Positions 40,768-43,678 of a DNA stretch of 43,678 bases are shown piece by piece. Positions within the stretch are counted from its first letter, which is position 1, and each line of letters starts with the position of its first letter. The translations under genes and the position numbers were made by a program. The stretch covers positions 1-43,678 of the forward strand of contig NZ_LT797688.1 in assembly GCF_900009135.1 (NCBI RefSeq), written 5' to 3'. Below the pieces are notes generated by a model, which saw only the letters and a program-made list of their open reading frames with translations, had not been told where the DNA came from and did not search any database. Source of the stretch: Planktothrix sp. PCC 11201 (GTDB taxonomy: Bacteria; Cyanobacteriota; Cyanobacteriia; Cyanobacteriales; Microcoleaceae).

Positions 40768-40812
40768 ATCATCAGTTAACTGATAACTGATGACTGATGA
40801 CTGATGACTGAT
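40768..40812. repeat. TGACTGA heptamer tandem repeat with adjoining palindrome
   Basis: Palindrome ATCAGTTAACTGAT at 40771-40784, then three perfect TGACTGA units at 40791-40811. Located between the divergent deacylase and helicase genes. Confidence 0.7.
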
Positions 40813-40889
40813 CCATTGTCTCTTTTGAAAAAAATCTATGCTATGATGGTGATTTTAACCTTAGAATTAGTCTTATTATTTATATTCCT

Positions 40890-43580
40890 GTGTCCTACTC
40901 TACCGAAAACAATCCCTCCCTGGATCTCAACGCCCTATTTCCATTTTCCCTGGATGAGTTTCAATGCAATGCCATTACAGCATTGGACGGGGGAAAGTCC
41001 GTTGTGGTTTGTGCGCCTACGGGTTCGGGAAAAACCTTGGTAGGAGAATATGCCATTCATCGGGCTTTAGCGGGTAATAGGCGGGTCTTTTACACTACAC
41101 CCCTAAAGGCGCTATCCAATCAAAAGTTTCGGGATTTTCGAGAACAGTTTGGGGCGGACAAGGTAGGGTTATTAACGGGGGATATTTCCGTTAACCGGGA
41201 TGCGGCCGTGGTGGTGATGACCACGGAGATTTTCCGCAATATGCTCTATGGTACACCGATTGGAGAAGTCGGAACTTCCATGGAAGCGGTAGAAGCGGTG
41301 GTTTTGGATGAGTGCCATTATATGAATGACCGCCAACGGGGGACGGTTTGGGAAGAATCGATTATTTATTGTCCCCGGGAAATTCAATTGGTGGCACTAT
41401 CGGCAACGGTGGCCAATAGTGAACAGTTAACCCACTGGATTTCCCAAGTCCATGGCCCCACAGAATTAATTTATTCTGACTTTCGGCCAGTACCGCTACA
41501 ATATCATTTTTGCAATAATAAAGGCTTTTTTCCCCTATTGGAAGACTCCCTGAAAAGAATTAATCCTCGCCTCAAAGAAAAAAAAGGTATCCCCCAACGG
41601 GGTAGACGCAATGATATTCCGAATTTAACCGCCGTCATCTCCCATCTACAAGAACGGGATATGCTGCCTGCTATTTATTTTATCTTTAGTCGGAAAGGTT
41701 GCGATCGCTCCGTTGGAGAAGTGCGTCATTTATCCTTAGTGAATGAAGCCGAAACCGCCCGCTTAAAAGAACGAATTGATGCGTTTTTAGCCTCAAGTCC
41801 TGAAGGCATTCGTCCCGAGCAGGTCGAAATTTTATATCGGGGAATTGCCGCCCACCACGCGGGACTTTTACCAACTTGGAAAGGGTTAGTTGAGGAGTTA
41901 TTTCAACAGGGATTAATTAAGGTGGTATTTGCCACGGAAACCCTTGCCGCCGGGATTAATATGCCCGCGAGAACCACCGTAATTTCTAGTTTATCAAAAC
42001 GCACCGATGACGGTCATCGCCTGTTAAAACCCTCGGAATTTCTGCAAATGTCGGGACGGGCGGGACGGCGGGGCATGGATACCGAAGGCTATGTGGTGAC
42101 GGTACAAACCCCCTTTGAAGGGGCAAAGGAAGCAGCCTATTTAGCGACATCTAAACCCGACCCCTTAGTCAGTCAATTCAGCCCCAGTTATGGCATGGTG
42201 TTGAACTTATTACAACGGCATAGTTTAGAAAAATCTAAGGAATTAGTTGAACGCAGTTTCGGACAATATCTGTCTACAATTAATTTAATTCCCACTCAAC
42301 AGGAAATAGAAATCCTGCAAGCAGAATTATCGTTAATTGAAGCCCAATTTGGCTTTAGTGGCGAACAAAATATGGCATTGTTGGAAGAAACCCTAGCCAG
42401 TTTTGAAAAAGTTTATGAGCGCCTGCGAGAAGAACGCCGTTTATTAAAACTCCTACAACAGCAAGCCGAAGATGGCCGAATGCACCGGATGGCCAACTTA
42501 ATGGATATTGCCCCATTAGGTACAACGGTTGGGTTACGGGGAAAAAATGTTCCTACGGCCCGCAAACTGGAGTCTGACCCCATTCCCGCTGTGTTAGTCG
42601 CCAAAACCCCCAGTTCGGGACAGGTGCCCTATTTCCTCTGTTTGGGACGGGATAATCGCTGGTATGTGGTGAGTGCCTCTGATATTGTGATTCTGCAACC
42701 TGATTCTAAACGGTTAAATGTAGATTATCTGGAGATTCCTAATATTCCGTTTAAATTAGGTCAATGTCGTAAAGGGGACGAGTTAACCGTAGCCATTACC
42801 CAACAAATTCCCGAATTAAATATACCCGAACCGCCTCCAGAAGTCATTGCTCAACAAGAACAAGTCGAACGATTAGAGTTAGAATTAGACTCCCATCCCA
42901 TCCATGAATGGGGTAAACCGAATAAACTGTTAAAACGGTGGCAACGCTGGGCAGAATTAAATGAAATGATTGAAGAAATGCGAGCGGAATTAGAAGAAGA
43001 TTTAGCCCGTCATTGGGATGAATTTATGGCTTTAATTTCAATTTTGCAATACTTCCAAGCCCTAGATGAGTTGAAACCAACGGACTTAGGACAGGCCACC
43101 GCCGCCCTGCGGGGAGATAACGAATTGTGGTTAGGGTTAGCCTTAAAGTCAGGGATTTTTGACCAACTCGACCCCCATCATTTAGCGGCGGCCTGTGCCG
43201 CTTTGGTTACGGAGGTTTCCCGTCCCGATAGTTGGACGCGCTATGACTTATCGGAGGAGGCGGAAAACGCCCTAGGACAGTTGCGCCATCTGCGTCAGGA
43301 ATTATTTAAACAGCAACGACGGTATCGGGTGGCTTTACCCATCTGGTTAGAACGGGATTTAACGGGTTTAATTGAGCAGTGGGCCTTAGAAACCGATTGG
43401 TTGGAGTTAGTGGCAAATACCAGTTTAGATGAAGGAGATATTGTCCGAATGTTCCGAAGAACTTTAGATTTTCTCTCTCAAATTCCTCATGTTCCTTATT
43501 TAAGTGAATCTCTTAAAAAGAATGCCCTGCGCGCCCGTCAGTTGATAGACCGATATCCAATTAATGAGGCAGTAGACTAG
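40890..43580 (+). CDS. Ski2/Mtr4-like DEAD/DEAH-box RNA helicase
   Basis: An 896-residue superfamily-2 helicase starting with GTG (no in-frame ATG before the Q-motif-like FSLDEFQCNAI). Motifs: P-loop APTGSGKT (about 41), DECHYMND (about 140), LSATVANSEQ, FATETLAAGINMPARTT and QMSGRAGRRGMD (about 385). After the helicase core come the winged-helix and helical regions and a C-terminal DSHCT-like domain (about 720-890). Cyanobacterial homologues are probably RNA helicases in RNA turnover or ribosome biogenesis. Length is normal for the bacterial type. Confidence 0.92.
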   Translation: MSYSTENNPSLDLNALFPFSLDEFQCNAITALDGGKSVVVCAPTGSGKTLVGEYAIHRALAGNRRVFYTTPLKALSNQKFRDFREQFGADKVGLLTGDISVNRDAAVVVMTTEIFRNMLYGTPIGEVGTSMEAVEAVVLDECHYMNDRQRGTVWEESIIYCPREIQLVALSATVANSEQLTHWISQVHGPTELIYSDFRPVPLQYHFCNNKGFFPLLEDSLKRINPRLKEKKGIPQRGRRNDIPNLTAVISHLQERDMLPAIYFIFSRKGCDRSVGEVRHLSLVNEAETARLKERIDAFLASSPEGIRPEQVEILYRGIAAHHAGLLPTWKGLVEELFQQGLIKVVFATETLAAGINMPARTTVISSLSKRTDDGHRLLKPSEFLQMSGRAGRRGMDTEGYVVTVQTPFEGAKEAAYLATSKPDPLVSQFSPSYGMVLNLLQRHSLEKSKELVERSFGQYLSTINLIPTQQEIEILQAELSLIEAQFGFSGEQNMALLEETLASFEKVYERLREERRLLKLLQQQAEDGRMHRMANLMDIAPLGTTVGLRGKNVPTARKLESDPIPAVLVAKTPSSGQVPYFLCLGRDNRWYVVSASDIVILQPDSKRLNVDYLEIPNIPFKLGQCRKGDELTVAITQQIPELNIPEPPPEVIAQQEQVERLELELDSHPIHEWGKPNKLLKRWQRWAELNEMIEEMRAELEEDLARHWDEFMALISILQYFQALDELKPTDLGQATAALRGDNELWLGLALKSGIFDQLDPHHLAAACAALVTEVSRPDSWTRYDLSEEAENALGQLRHLRQELFKQQRRYRVALPIWLERDLTGLIEQWALETDWLELVANTSLDEGDIVRMFRRTLDFLSQIPHVPYLSESLKKNALRARQLIDRYPINEAVD

Positions 43581-43591
43581 GTTTTGACATC

Positions 43592-43678
43592 CTCCTCTAC
43601 CTCCTCTACCTCCTCTACCTCCCCTGCCTCCCCTGCTCCCCCTGCCTCCCCTGCTCCCCCTGCCTCCCCTGCTCCCCC
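43592..43678. repeat. 9-nt tandem repeat array, pyrimidine-rich, running off the window
   Basis: Three CTCCTCTAC units, then six units alternating CTCCCCTGC and TCCCCCTGC, and a partial unit. It begins 12 nt after the helicase stop codon. One strand is almost all pyrimidine, so slippage and length variation are likely. Total length is unknown. Confidence 0.9.

Noticed and set aside
40804-41043. ATG-started frame overlapping the helicase start
   Set aside because: It is in a different frame from the helicase, starts inside the TGACTGA repeats and overlaps the conserved helicase N-terminus.

Overview
The window looks like chromosomal DNA of a filamentous, AT-rich cyanobacterium, probably Oscillatoriales (Planktothrix/Oscillatoria-like). 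I infer this from roughly twenty GCGATCGC (HIP1) octamers, an AMIN-domain protein, a fused TreS-maltokinase, a cyanobacterial-type membrane adenylate cyclase, an NB-ARC protein with a vMAP-like N-terminus, and intergenic palindromes and TATAGCAATCC-type MITEs typical of these genomes. The genus is an inference. I see no rRNA, tRNA or CRISPR array.

Layout. (1) 0.3-6.4 kb: a C39-like protease, a large adenylate cyclase, a BON-domain lipoprotein and a YflT-like stress protein. (2) 6.7-16.2 kb and 24.8-27.8 kb: trehalose metabolism. It holds a TreS-maltokinase fusion (its kinase half has lost the HGD catalytic Asp), TreY, TreZ and an EamA transporter. Between TreS and TreY lie a MazF-type toxin-antitoxin pair and a zinc-ribbon/SPFH-GYF membrane pair. 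(3) 16.4-24.8 kb: nine genes on the opposite strand that separate treY from treZ: nucleotidyltransferase (NTP_transf_5), PqqD-like protein, HprK-like kinase, three tandem GT2 glycosyltransferases, an SDR, an SMP-30/gluconolactonase and a second, degenerate NTP_transf_5. I cannot assign this set to a described pathway. The PqqD gene has its own consensus promoter and an intrinsic terminator, and its C-terminal tail resembles a lasso-peptide leader motif. (4) 27.8-39 kb: SppA peptidase, RibD-like reductase, then an accessory/defence stretch: MNT/HEPN toxin-antitoxin, a radical SAM/SPASM maturase with a 57-residue candidate precursor gene, a divergent HTH-NB-ARC ATPase, an AMIN protein, a MITE, a single-chain restriction-modification enzyme and a PIN/RHH pair. 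(5) 39-43.7 kb: flavin reductase, an AspA/AstE-like deacylase and a Ski2-like helicase, followed by a 9-nt tandem repeat that runs off the window.

Best candidates for undescribed biology: the small radical-SAM RiPP operon at 30.2-31.65 kb, whose precursor gene (31477-31650, minus strand) is easily missed, and the PqqD/HprK/NTP_transf_5/GT2 island at 16.4-24.8 kb. All domain assignments come from reading translated sequence and motifs by eye; no database search was run.
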